A program made the translations under genes and the position numbers. Shown here piece after piece: positions 1 through 8,546 of a DNA stretch of 64,000 nucleotides (positions are counted from its first letter, which is position 1; every line of letters starts with the position of its first letter). Below the pieces are notes generated by a model. It was not told where the DNA came from, did not search any database, and saw only the letters and a program-made list of their open reading frames with translations. The stretch is from positions 1,364,001-1,428,000 of the forward strand of contig OZ220718.1 of NCBI GenBank assembly GCA_965116765.1. Reading direction: 5' to 3'. The stretch comes from JAJEEA01 sp965116765. Lineage in GTDB: Bacteria; Acidobacteriota; Vicinamibacteria; Vicinamibacterales; UBA8438.

Positions 1-942
1 CAGGCGCATGCCGTTGATGACCACCCGGCCGACGTTGACCCCGCCCGCGTGATGCTCGGACAGGGCCGGGATGACGCTGCCGTACATCGTGGACAGAATG
101 GTGAGATGCGCCGCGCAGTACGGCGCCTGCGTCGTCTGGTTGTACACCTCGATGACGTTCGGATCGAGCCGATCCAGCGAGTTCCAGTTGCGCCGCAGCC
201 ATTGGCACAAGCCGAGCGCGTCGGCCCGCGACCGCGCCCTGCCGTTCAGTCCCGACTCCAGCAGCGCCTTGGCCAGACCGATGTCGGCGGACACGCCGAA
301 CCGCTCGTAGATCGTCGCCCACTCCTGGAGGAAGCGGCCGTAGCGTTCGGCGTTGGGGGCGATGAACCCTCCCCGCGTGGCGTTGTGGATGACCCGTCCC
401 CCGGCCAGAGGCTCCAGCAGATCGGCTACGCGGTCCCGCCGGCGCCCCAGGCCCGACGGCAGCCGGACCCCGTCGAGGGCCGCTCGGAGGGCCGGCTCGT
501 ACCAGACGCCGTCCGCGGCCCAGTTGCGGGAATTCGTCGGGAACGAGGCCAGCAGGCGGCCGTCGACCCCGCTCGCAAAGAGGATGCGACCGTCCGGAAT
601 CATGAAGACGTGCTCCCAGAACGGATGCGCGGGGCGGTGCTCGGCCATCGCCGCGAGGTCCGCCTGGTAGCGGGCGGCGAGGAACGGCGTCGCGGCCGGC
701 TCGACCGGTCCCTGGGGCTCGGCCGCCGCGCCCGGCGGCGCCGGCCCGGCAGCGGCCTGCCCCTCCGCCGGCTCACCCAGCGCCTGCACGGGCGCCACCG
801 GCTGCTCCTGAGCCGGCTGCGCACGCAGCACCGACCTGTCCGATCCTCCCGCCGATGCGAGGAGCACGACGATTCCGGCCAGCGCGGCGAGGCCGCGAGG
901 GATGCCCATGCGCTTCACGACGACGAACAGTTGCCTCTCCAT
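1..942 (-). CDS. Lytic-transglycosylase-like exported protein, 3' end cut by window edge
   Basis: The reading frame is open from an ATG at 942 to the window edge (314 codons, no stop), so the C-terminus is missing. The start encodes MERQLFVVVKRMG followed by a hydrophobic stretch ending near residue 30, which looks like a signal peptide or membrane anchor, then a Pro/Ala-rich linker to about residue 75. Around residues 220-250 the protein reads ALLESGLN...ADALGLCQW, which matches the catalytic Glu-Ser and 'GAxGLMQ' motifs of SLT-type lytic transglycosylases, and a later HHAGGVNVG resembles the family's 'YNAG' segment. Role inferred: cleavage or binding of peptidoglycan in the periplasm. The middle region (residues 80-200) is unfamiliar. 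The fold call is by motif only; a catalytically divergent member is possible because the Met of GLMQ is Cys here. Confidence 0.6.
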   Translation of the reverse strand, partial: MERQLFVVVKRMGIPRGLAALAGIVVLLASAGGSDRSVLRAQPAQEQPVAPVQALGEPAEGQAAAGPAPPGAAAEPQGPVEPAATPFLAARYQADLAAMAEHRPAHPFWEHVFMIPDGRILFASGVDGRLLASFPTNSRNWAADGVWYEPALRAALDGVRLPSGLGRRRDRVADLLEPLAGGRVIHNATRGGFIAPNAERYGRFLQEWATIYERFGVSADIGLAKALLESGLNGRARSRADALGLCQWLRRNWNSLDRLDPNVIEVYNQTTQAPYCAAHLTILSTMYGSVIPALSEHHAGGVNVGRVVINGMRL

Positions 943-978
943 GTCATGTCGCCCCCCAGCAAGACAACACGGACCGCC

Positions 979-2025
979 CTACGGCCTCACCCGCATGTAC
1001 TTCTGAATCTTCCGCGGCCGCGGCTCGCCGCCGTAGATGTTGCCCTCGCCGTCGACGGCCACGAACTCGGCCCCGTTGCCGGCGGGGTCGCGGGGGTCGC
1101 CCCACGGGTAGAGGATGAACTCGGTGACCCAGCCGGTGGCCACCTCGCCGATGCGGATGCCCATCTCCCAGCCGGGGTTCTGCAGGTCGTCCGACTCGGA
1201 GTCGGCGACGAAGATGCGTCCGTGGTCGTCGAAGAAGATGCCGCTCGGCCGCCCGAACTGGGTCCACTGCGCGATGAAGTTGCCTTCCTGGTCGAAGATC
1301 TGGAGGCGGTTGTTCGACCGGTCGCCGACGAAGATGCGCCCGTCGGCGTCCATCGCGATCGCGTGCAGGGTGCGGAACTCGCCCGGCGCGTACCCGGTCT
1401 GGCCCCACTCCATGAGGTAGTTGCCGTCCTTGTCGAACTTCACGACCCGATTGTTGGTGTCGTTGGCGTGGCCGTCGGCGATGAAGATGTCGCCGTTGTC
1501 GGCGACGACGACGTCGGCCGGCGCGTTGAAGTGGTCCTGGCCGCCGCCCGCCTGGCCGGGCGTGCCGAGGGTCATGAGCACCTCGCCGGTGGGGCTGAAC
1601 TTGACGACCTGGTGCCCGCGGGTCCCCCCCTCGGGGGTCCGGGCCTCGGACACCGCGTCGGTGACGTACACGTTGCCGTCGTCGTCGACGTCGATGCCGT
1701 GCGGCCAGATGAACATCCCGCTGCCGAAGCTCTCGACGGCGTTGCCGTCCATGTCGAACTTCACGACGGGGTCGAGGTCGGAGTCGAGGCACTCGAAGCC
1801 GAAGAACTCGCCGGGCGCGTCGCACCGGATGACCGCCCACAGGTGCTCGCCGTCCGGATCCATGGTCACCTTGCCGACCGCGCCCATCTCCCGGCCGTCG
1901 GGCAGCTTCGCCCAGCCCTCGACCTGTCGATAGGGGTTCGGCAGCACCTGGGCCGGCGCCACGCTGGTTCCGGCCACCGCGAGGGCCACGGCCACGACCA
2001 CCACATGCAGGCTTCTTCTCGACAT
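979..2025 (-). CDS. Secreted NHL-repeat beta-propeller protein
   Basis: A 348-residue protein starting MSRRSLHVVVV with a clear Sec signal peptide ending near AQ. The body is a run of about six repeats of the type 'VVKFDxDGN...G..G...PHGI.VDDDGNVYVTD', the NHL repeat, each ending in a strand such as IFIADGH or IFVADSE. Such propellers are scaffolds or lyases (peptidyl-alpha-hydroxyglycine alpha-amidating-lyase-like); the sequence alone does not show which. Two ATGs lie six bases apart; I prefer the inner one at 2025 because GAGCGAGG sits about seven bases before it. A minus-strand TATAAT at 2147-2152 could be its -10 box. It ends 37 bases upstream of the start of the next minus-strand gene. 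Confidence 0.8.
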   Translation of the reverse strand: MSRRSLHVVVVAVALAVAGTSVAPAQVLPNPYRQVEGWAKLPDGREMGAVGKVTMDPDGEHLWAVIRCDAPGEFFGFECLDSDLDPVVKFDMDGNAVESFGSGMFIWPHGIDVDDDGNVYVTDAVSEARTPEGGTRGHQVVKFSPTGEVLMTLGTPGQAGGGQDHFNAPADVVVADNGDIFIADGHANDTNNRVVKFDKDGNYLMEWGQTGYAPGEFRTLHAIAMDADGRIFVGDRSNNRLQIFDQEGNFIAQWTQFGRPSGIFFDDHGRIFVADSESDDLQNPGWEMGIRIGEVATGWVTEFILYPWGDPRDPAGNGAEFVAVDGEGNIYGGEPRPRKIQKYMRVRP

Positions 2026-2160
2026 CGTCATACCTCGCTCAACGGAAATGGACCGACCCCGGGGCCGGCGTTTTCGGCCGGCCGACGGCACGCGGCGCCG
2101 CGGCCGCAACGGTCGGGAAGACCGGGACCGCGCTTGTTGGGGCCCCATTATACTCTCGGC

Positions 2161-2619
2161 GTGTCGCGGGAGATCCGACATCGCTCCGCCGTCCCCCGCT
2201 GGTCGCATCGTGACCCGGTGGAAGGCGGCAATCCGTTCGCCGACGGCGACCCGCGGCGCGAGATCTGGGGCGCCGCCACCCATGAGGCGAGGCGGGCGCT
2301 GGAACGCTGCGACGCCCATATCGCGGCAACCGCCCGGGTCACCCTCGACCCGCTCGTCTACCGCGCGCAGTTGATCGACCTCGCGCTACGGCGCTTCGAC
2401 ATCTGGGCCGAGCGCGCCCTGTCGGTGGTGTCGACCGAGGACGAGCTCGACGACTACCGACGGTGGCTCGACGTCTACGTGGAGAATTGGCTGGACTACG
2501 TCGCCGACACGTGTCCCCGCGTCGAGACGGGAGACGAGTTGCCCCGCCGCCTCGACGCGGCGCGCACGCGCTGGGTGGAAGCAGGGCGCGCGGCAGCGGC
2601 TCAACCGGCCGCGCGCTGA
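2161..2619 (+). CDS. Hypothetical protein, 152 aa, mostly helical
   Basis: A GTG-started frame of 152 codons that I do not recognise. It is rich in Arg, Glu, Ala and Trp, with segments such as EIWGAATHEARRALERCDAH and YRRWLDVYVENWLDY, typical of a soluble helical protein; there is no signal peptide. The same frame stays open far upstream but that part is antisense to two secreted genes, so the start is placed at 2161. No Shine-Dalgarno precedes it, but TATACT at 2149-2154 would put the transcription start almost at the GTG, so a leaderless mRNA is possible. It is convergent with the hydrolase gene that ends five bases further on. Coding status is likely from composition, function unknown. Confidence 0.5.
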   Translation: MSREIRHRSAVPRWSHRDPVEGGNPFADGDPRREIWGAATHEARRALERCDAHIAATARVTLDPLVYRAQLIDLALRRFDIWAERALSVVSTEDELDDYRRWLDVYVENWLDYVADTCPRVETGDELPRRLDAARTRWVEAGRAAAAQPAAR

Positions 2620-2623
2620 CACC

Positions 2624-4669
2624 TCACTGCTGCTCGTCGCCGGTGTCCTCCTCCATCAGGTAGTCCCAGTGGCGCGCCGCCTGGCCGAGGATCGGCGCCA
2701 GGTCGCCGGCCAGCAGATACCCCTGGTCGACGAGGGCCAGCGCCGCCTCGGTCACCAGGCCCAGATAGGCGGCGCGGCTGCCGTAGCGCTCCTCGATCGA
2801 GCGACGGGAGTCGTTGCGGCGCTCCCGGTCCTCGGCCGTCAGCGGGAACGGGATGTACGACCCCTGCATGCTCGACAGCACGTCGGTCGGCCCCGCCCCG
2901 TCCCGGAACAGGTTCCAGCCGGTGTAGGTGGCCAGCGGCACCGCGACCTCCGGCATCATCAGCCCGCCCGTCTCGTTGCCGTCCGGGTCGACCGCGGGCA
3001 CGAGGATCGGGAACGCCGAGAGCACCTCGGGGGGCTGCTCCGTCACGATGCCCCGCGTCCGGAACTCGGGGCCGTAGACGGCGCGGTACGCGAGGTGCGG
3101 CTCGGCCGGCTGGCCGACGCCGGGGAGCTCGGGGAACCCGACGGCGTCCCACGCGACGAGGTCGCCGTCGCCGATGCGCGGGTAGACGCTGGCCGGGGGC
3201 AGCGCCGCCTCGTCGCCGACCCACTGGTTCATGGCCAGCAGCAGCGGGCGCAGGAACCACGAGTAGTCGTTGGGGTTGCTGGGCTGCTGGCCGCTCGTGC
3301 GGCGCGGCGGGAAGCGGCCGGGGCCGTGCTGCCCGCCCGCGAACGAGTAGATGCGCACGTTGTCCATCAGCGGGGCGTCGGCCGAGCCGTCGATGGTGGT
3401 GTGGATGAGCGACGCCGCCCGGCCCCAGTACTCGTAGGACGAGTTCGTGTAGAAGACCTTGGGCATGTGGCCGGGCTGGATGGCCGAGAGCAGGCCGTCC
3501 TGCATGTCCGTCTCGGGGTCGTGCTGCGCGACGTCGGTGAACGGGAAGATGTCGCTCGGGTAGAGCTTGTTCAGGAACGGGTGCCCGTCGCGCGACGGCT
3601 GGGCGAACCGGTGGTTGAAGCTGCCGCGGCCGCCGCCCGCGACGTGCGAGATGACCCCGTCGAAGGCCCGGCGGTCCTGCTCGTCGCGGTTGTAGCCGTG
3701 GTAGAGGAACGTCCGCAGGAAGCGCCCGCTCTGCGACACCCCCCAGGCGATGGCGTGGTCGATCGAGCCCGCCGACAGCCCCAGCTCGGGGCTCTCGCCG
3801 TACTTCATCCGCGAGACCATGTCGCGCACCGCGGCGGGCCCGAGACCGACCAGCGCCGGGTCCTTCGCCACGTAGACGATGTCGTAGAGCTTGTGCGGCT
3901 CGAAGCCGCCTTCCAGGTAGACACGGGTCGGGTCGTCGACGATCTCGCCGTTCGCCTCGCGCCGCGCGAAGCGCCACTGGTCGCGCGGCACCACCCGCCG
4001 CGGCTGGCCGGCGCCGTCGCGGACGGTCATCACGTTGGCGGGGTCGTCGGGGTCGGCGACCTCGTAGGCGATGTGGCTGCGGTCGGCGAGCGACCGGTCC
4101 CAGGTGCGCTCGTTGACCACCACCTCGCTCCGCACCAGCCCGGTGATGGTCGCCCCGTCGTCGGTCGCCACCGGCGTGTGCAGCCGCATCTGGCCCTCGC
4201 GCACCGGCACGTCGAACTGCCAGCCGAGCCACAGCAGCGAGAAGCCGTTCTCGAGCAGGAACCCGTCGCCCATCTCGTCGGCGCTCCGCGGGTAGCGGCT
4301 GCCGGCGGCGTTGTTGAAGTAGCCGAGCATGCCCTTCCCGCCGCGGTTCGACACCTCGTAGAGCACGGTGCCGTTGCCGCGCGCGGCGTCGGCCGGCTTC
4401 AGCAGGTAGAAGTTGGAGCGGAACTCGACCAGGCCGCGGTCGTTCCGCGGCGCGAGGTCGATGTCGGTGACGACGCGGTTGGCGGGGTTCGCGGGGTCGA
4501 CCTCGAAGTGCACCATGCCGCTCAACGCCTCGTAGGGGCCGGCCAGCCCGTAGGCGCGGCCGTCCGCGACGTCGTGGCGGGCGTCGACCTCGATGCGCAC
4601 CACGTCGGCCGACGCGGTGGCCGCGAGCAGCAGGAGCACGGTCGCGAGCGCGGAAACAGGACGGGTCAT
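2624..4669 (-). CDS. Secreted alpha/beta hydrolase domain protein
   Basis: A 681-residue protein with a signal peptide (MTRPVSALATVLLLLAATASA). It belongs to the large family annotated as 'alpha/beta hydrolase domain-containing protein' (PF20091 type): an N-terminal beta-rich half (residues 25-230, RIEVDAR...GGPYEAL-like opening) and a C-terminal hydrolase half. GVSQSGRFLR, around residue 310, fits the nucleophile elbow G-x-S-x-S-G. Substrate is not evident; related proteins are considered secreted esterases. It stands alone between convergent and divergent neighbours. Length is normal for the family and the frame is intact. Confidence 0.8.
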   Translation of the reverse strand: MTRPVSALATVLLLLAATASADVVRIEVDARHDVADGRAYGLAGPYEALSGMVHFEVDPANPANRVVTDIDLAPRNDRGLVEFRSNFYLLKPADAARGNGTVLYEVSNRGGKGMLGYFNNAAGSRYPRSADEMGDGFLLENGFSLLWLGWQFDVPVREGQMRLHTPVATDDGATITGLVRSEVVVNERTWDRSLADRSHIAYEVADPDDPANVMTVRDGAGQPRRVVPRDQWRFARREANGEIVDDPTRVYLEGGFEPHKLYDIVYVAKDPALVGLGPAAVRDMVSRMKYGESPELGLSAGSIDHAIAWGVSQSGRFLRTFLYHGYNRDEQDRRAFDGVISHVAGGGRGSFNHRFAQPSRDGHPFLNKLYPSDIFPFTDVAQHDPETDMQDGLLSAIQPGHMPKVFYTNSSYEYWGRAASLIHTTIDGSADAPLMDNVRIYSFAGGQHGPGRFPPRRTSGQQPSNPNDYSWFLRPLLLAMNQWVGDEAALPPASVYPRIGDGDLVAWDAVGFPELPGVGQPAEPHLAYRAVYGPEFRTRGIVTEQPPEVLSAFPILVPAVDPDGNETGGLMMPEVAVPLATYTGWNLFRDGAGPTDVLSSMQGSYIPFPLTAEDRERRNDSRRSIEERYGSRAAYLGLVTEAALALVDQGYLLAGDLAPILGQAARHWDYLMEEDTGDEQQ

Positions 4670-4972
4670 GGTCAGGGTCCTCCCGGTCCGGAACGGTCCG
4701 GTTCTATTCGGCGTTTCTGATCACGCCAATCATAGATCGACCGGGCGCCGTCCCGCGCCCCGCCGCCGACCGCGCCGGCCAGAGGGTGTTCGCTCGGCCT
4801 CACGATGGACGCCACCCGCCGGCGCGCGGTCGCACGGCTTCCGACCGAGACGCTGGTGCTGGCGGGCCACCGTCGGCGCCGTCGCGCGTCATCGCAGGCG
4901 CGCGGCGTCGAAACCGCGCGGCGGGCTGCTAGAATGCGGTCGGGCGCAATTGCAGTCCCTCGGGAGGAACCC
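4670..4972. other. Intergenic region, 303 bp
   Basis: Divergent intergenic region between the hydrolase and the Uma2 gene. The only signals seen are TAGAAT at 4930-4935, a plausible -10 box for the Uma2 gene, and the ribosome site GGGAGGA at 4962-4968. No RNA gene or repeat was recognised. Confidence 0.4.
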
Positions 4973-5542
4973 TTGATCTCGACGGCCCGGACCGCCCTGG
5001 TGACGGCGACGGAGCTGCCCGCCCTGTCCTCGCGACTCTCCATCGAGGGCAAGCGGAGCGAGCTCGTGCGGGGAGACCTGATCGTGATGACGCCGGCGGG
5101 AGGACGTCACGGGCAGGTCGCCCACCGGGTCGGACTGGTCATCGGCAACCACGTCCTCGACCGGAACCTGGGCCGGGTGTTCGCGGCCGAAACGGGGTTC
5201 CTGCTGCAGCGCGACCCGGACACGGTCCGGGCCCCCGACGCGGCGTTCGTCGCCGGCGAACGCCTGGGGACCGGCGAGGTCGCGGCCGGGTTCCTGGAGA
5301 TGGCGCCCGATCTCGCGGTCGAGGTCGTCTCCCCTGGCGATTCCGCCACCGCCGCTCAAGCCAAGGTCGACGACTGGCTGGCGGCCGGGACCCGGCTCGT
5401 CTGGGTCGTCGATCCGGAGACCCGGACGGTGATCGTGCATCGCCCCGGCGGGGCCGTCGTCGTAGTCCCGGAAGCGGGCACGCTCGACGGCGCACCGGTG
5501 TTTTCCGACTTCAGCGTGCGCGTGCGTGACCTGTTCACCTGA
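4973..5542 (+). CDS. Uma2 family (DUF820) putative restriction endonuclease
   Basis: A 189-residue protein with the hallmarks of the Uma2/DUF820 PD-(D/E)XK family: KRSELVRGDLIVMTPAGGRHG near the N-terminus, APDAAFV in the middle, then DLAVEVVSPGD (the D...E-x-V core), a downstream Lys in AQAKVDDW, and WVVDPETRTV. I chose the TTG at 4973 because GGGAGGAAC lies directly upstream; upstream in-frame codons are antisense-like. The natural role of Uma2 proteins is unresolved; they are presumed nucleases and are highly multiplied in cyanobacteria and some Acidobacteriota. The DUF1552 gene begins nine bases after its stop, so the two may be cotranscribed without a functional link. Three Uma2 genes occur in this window. 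Confidence 0.8.
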   Translation: MISTARTALVTATELPALSSRLSIEGKRSELVRGDLIVMTPAGGRHGQVAHRVGLVIGNHVLDRNLGRVFAAETGFLLQRDPDTVRAPDAAFVAGERLGTGEVAAGFLEMAPDLAVEVVSPGDSATAAQAKVDDWLAAGTRLVWVVDPETRTVIVHRPGGAVVVVPEAGTLDGAPVFSDFSVRVRDLFT

Positions 5543-5551
5543 GGTGCACCC

Positions 5552-6883
5552 ATGTTCCTGACCCGAAAGGCGTTGCCGCGGCGGACGGTGCTGCGCGGGC
5601 TCGGCGCCTCGCTCGCCCTGCCGCTGCTCGACGGCATGGTCCCGGCGTTCGCGGCCGTCCGCAACACCGCGGCGCGGCCGGCGCGCCGGCTCGCCGTGGT
5701 GTACGTGCCGAACGGCATGATGATGGAGCACTGGGTGCCGGCGGCGGAGGGCGCGGCCTTCGACTTCCCCGCCATCCTGCAGCCCCTCGAGCCGCTGCGC
5801 CGGCACGTGCAGGTGCTGTCGGGCATGCACGGCGTGGCCGGACCGGGCCCGCATCCGCGGGCGTCGACGCGGTTCCTGACCGGGGTGCCCGCAAGGCGGG
5901 GGGACGGGGCCGACGTTCTCGCCGGCGTGTCGATGGACCAGATCGCGGGGCGCGTCCTCGGCCGCGAGACCCAGCTGGCGACGCTCGAGCTGGCCCTCGA
6001 CGGCCGCGACTTCGCGGGCTCGTGCGGCCTCGGCTTCAGCTGCGCCTACACCAACACCATCGCGTGGGCCGACGAGACGACCCCGCTGCCGATGGAGAAC
6101 AACCCGCGCATCGTGTTCGAGCGCCTGTTCGGCGACGCCGGCAGCACCGACGCCGCGGTCCGGCAGGCGCGGCGGCGCAAGGACGCGAGCCTGCTCGACT
6201 CGGTGCGCGAGCGAGCGCGCGAGCTCGCCCGCGGGCTGGGGCCGAGGGACAACCTCAAGCTCGACCAGTACCTGGACGCGGTGCGCGATGTCGAGCGGCG
6301 GATCCGGACGGCGGAGGCGCAGGCCGACCGCGACCTGCCGGTGGTCGCCCGGCCCGAGGGCGTACCCGACACCTTCGCCGAGCACGCGAGGCTGATGTTC
6401 GACCTGCTGGCGCTGGCCTTCGAGACCGACCTCACGCGGGTCGGCACCTTCATGCTGGGGCGCGAGCTGACCGGCCGCACCTACGCCGAGATCGGGGTGC
6501 CCGACGCCCACCACCCCATCTCGCACCACCAGCGCGACCCCGAGAAGCTGGCCAGGCTGACGAAGATCAACCTCTACCACGTACAGCTCTTCGCCGGCTT
6601 CCTCGAACGGTTGCGCGACACGCCCGACGGCGACGGCTCGCTGCTCGACCACGCGATGATCGTCTACGGCGCGGGCATGGCCGACAGCAACGCCCACGCC
6701 TCGGACAACCTGCCGGTGCTCCTCGCCGGCGGCGGGGCGGGCCCCGGCGGACGCCACGTGCGCTACCCCGCCGACACCCCCCTCGCCAACCTGCACCTGA
6801 CCCTGCTCGACCGCCTCGGCGTGCCGGTCGAGTCGCTCGGCCACGCCAACGGCCCGCTGCCGCTCGAAGGGGTCGCCGGCTGA
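5552..6883 (+). CDS. DUF1552 family Tat-exported protein
   Basis: A 443-residue protein with a twin-arginine leader (RRTVLRGLGASLALPLL) and the DUF1552 core: YVPNGMMMEHWVP, LSGMHGV, SMDQIAG, and the His-rich DAHHPISHHQ near residue 320, followed by YGAGMADSNAH. DUF1552 proteins are exported and in Planctomycetes and Acidobacteriota usually sit beside a DUF1592/DUF1588 cytochrome-like partner. No such partner is present here, which is unusual. The function of the family is unknown; a His-coordinated metal site and hydrolase or sulfatase-like activity have been suggested by fold similarity. Frame intact, start supported by the Tat motif position. Confidence 0.85.
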   Translation: MFLTRKALPRRTVLRGLGASLALPLLDGMVPAFAAVRNTAARPARRLAVVYVPNGMMMEHWVPAAEGAAFDFPAILQPLEPLRRHVQVLSGMHGVAGPGPHPRASTRFLTGVPARRGDGADVLAGVSMDQIAGRVLGRETQLATLELALDGRDFAGSCGLGFSCAYTNTIAWADETTPLPMENNPRIVFERLFGDAGSTDAAVRQARRRKDASLLDSVRERARELARGLGPRDNLKLDQYLDAVRDVERRIRTAEAQADRDLPVVARPEGVPDTFAEHARLMFDLLALAFETDLTRVGTFMLGRELTGRTYAEIGVPDAHHPISHHQRDPEKLARLTKINLYHVQLFAGFLERLRDTPDGDGSLLDHAMIVYGAGMADSNAHASDNLPVLLAGGGAGPGGRHVRYPADTPLANLHLTLLDRLGVPVESLGHANGPLPLEGVAG

Positions 6884-6974
6884 CGGGCGCCGCGAACGGA
6901 TTGCTCTACATCAGCCGGGTCGCGACCACCGGCAGGCTCGATGATGGGGCCTGCCGAGCCTGCATCGGCCCGCG

Positions 6975-7073
6975 CCGTCCAACCGGGAGCGTAAACACCG
7001 TCCAATCGGGAGCGTAAACACCGTCCAATCGGGAGCGTAAACACCGTCCAATCGGGAGCGTAAACACCGTCCA
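6975..7073 (+). repeat. Tandem repeat, 4.3 copies of a 23-bp unit
   Basis: Four head-to-tail copies of CCGTCCAATCGGGAGCGTAA+ACA (23 bp) begin at 6975, 6998, 7021 and 7044; the first has one change (AACCGG for AATCGG), and a seven-base partial fifth copy starts at 7067. The array ends six bases before TATCGT (7079-7084), a likely -10 box for the following ATPase gene. With no spacers it is not a CRISPR; a multi-copy operator or an iteron-like binding array is the most natural reading. Confidence 0.9.
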
Positions 7074-7091
7074 TCTGGTATCGTAGAGAGC

Positions 7092-8363
7092 GTGGAGTAC
7101 CGGCCGCGCATCGTGGACGCCGAGCTCGACGCGCTCCTCGAGGGGCTGCCGGCGCTGTCCCTGGAAGGCCCCAAGGCCGTCGGCAAGACGGAGACCGCGC
7201 TGCGTCGGGCTCGGACCGTCCACCGGCTGGACGACCCCGCCCGGCTCGAGATCGTCCGCGGCGCACCGACGCGCCTCACCGCCGGCGATCCCCCCATCCT
7301 GGTCGACGAATGGCAGCGTCTGCCGGCATCCTGGGATCTCGTACGGCGGGCCGTCGACCGTGACCCCCGCCCGGCGCGGTTCCTGCTGACCGGCTCCGCC
7401 GCGCCGAGCCACGCGCCGACGCACTCCGGCGCCGGCCGGATCGTCACCGTCCGCATGCGGCCGATGGCGCTCGCCGAACGCGACATCACCATGCCCACGG
7501 TGCGTCTCGCCGCTCTGCTCCAGGGTGACAGACCGGCGCTCGGCGGCGCCACCCGCCTCTCGCTGACCGACTACGCCGACGAGATCACCCGGTCGGGTCT
7601 CCCAGCGCTGCGGAGCTACGACGGACGTCTCCTTCGCGCCCAGCTCGACGGCTACGTCGACCGCATCGTGGAGAGAGAGTTCGTCGACCTCGGCAAACCG
7701 GTGCGGAATCCCGGCGCGCTGCGCAGGTGGCTCACCGCGTATGCCGCCGCATCGTCGACGACGGCGTCCTACGAAACCATCCGCGACGCCGCATCCGCCA
7801 GCGAATCCGACAAACCGGCGAAGACGACCACTCACTCCTTTCGCATCGCCCTGGAACAACTGTGGATCATCGAGCCGCTTCCCGCCTGGGCGCCGACGAG
7901 GAACCCGCTGCGGCGACTCGCTGCCGCCCCCGTGCACCAGCTCGCCGATCCCGCGTTGGCGGCTCGGCTGCTCGGTGTCGACACCGGGGCGCTGGTCGAC
8001 GGCGCCCCCGCGGGGCCTCCCATCCCCCGTGAAGGCACCCTCCTCGGCGCCTTGTTCGAATCGCTGGTCACGCTCTCGGTACGGACCTACGCGCAGGCCA
8101 ACGAGGCCCGCGTCGGACACCTCAGGACGCGCGGCGGCGAGCGCGAGATCGACCTCGTCGTCGAACGTCGCGACGGCCGCGTCGTCGCCCTCGAGGTGAA
8201 GCTCTCGGCGACCGTCGACGACGCGGACACCCGCCACCTCGCGTGGCTCAGCGAGCGCCTCGGCCCCGACCTGCTCGACGCCGCCGTCATCACCACCGGC
8301 CACGAGGCCTACCGGCGGGCCGACGGCATCGGCGTCATACCGGCGGGCCTGCTGACCGCCTGA
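7092..8363 (+). CDS. AAA ATPase with C-terminal DUF4143 domain
   Basis: A 423-residue protein of the common AAA_14 + DUF4143 architecture. Walker A is GPKAVGKT near residue 25, Walker B is PPILVDEW near residue 75, and a sensor-like FLLTGSA follows. The C-terminal part carries GEREIDLVVER...VVALEVKL, a PD-(D/E)XK nuclease-like signature found in DUF4143. These proteins are widespread in accessory DNA and are of uncertain function. The GTG start at 7092 lies 13 bases after the first base of a TATCGT box, so the message may be leaderless; the 23-bp tandem array lies just upstream and probably controls it. Intact frame. Confidence 0.8.
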   Translation: MEYRPRIVDAELDALLEGLPALSLEGPKAVGKTETALRRARTVHRLDDPARLEIVRGAPTRLTAGDPPILVDEWQRLPASWDLVRRAVDRDPRPARFLLTGSAAPSHAPTHSGAGRIVTVRMRPMALAERDITMPTVRLAALLQGDRPALGGATRLSLTDYADEITRSGLPALRSYDGRLLRAQLDGYVDRIVEREFVDLGKPVRNPGALRRWLTAYAAASSTTASYETIRDAASASESDKPAKTTTHSFRIALEQLWIIEPLPAWAPTRNPLRRLAAAPVHQLADPALAARLLGVDTGALVDGAPAGPPIPREGTLLGALFESLVTLSVRTYAQANEARVGHLRTRGGEREIDLVVERRDGRVVALEVKLSATVDDADTRHLAWLSERLGPDLLDAAVITTGHEAYRRADGIGVIPAGLLTA

Positions 8364-8546
8364 CGCCGCGACCTTCGGCGAACAGGGACCGGACTTCAGC
8401 CCACGTCCGAGGACGATGATTGGGACGAGCTTGGGCCGTGGAAGGCGCCGAACGAACATGCAGTTGACAGGGCGCGCCGTCTCGGACCAGCGCCGTCCTC
8501 CCGGGACATGGGGCTGTTCCGCATTGTGACCCGATGACGATGCCGA

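Noticed and set aside
2669..4720. A 683-codon plus-strand open frame opposite the alpha/beta hydrolase
   Set aside because: The minus-strand frame has a signal peptide and a hydrolase motif; the plus frame is compositionally biased.
6975..7073. CRISPR-like array
   Set aside because: The 23-bp units are directly adjacent with no spacers and no cas genes nearby.
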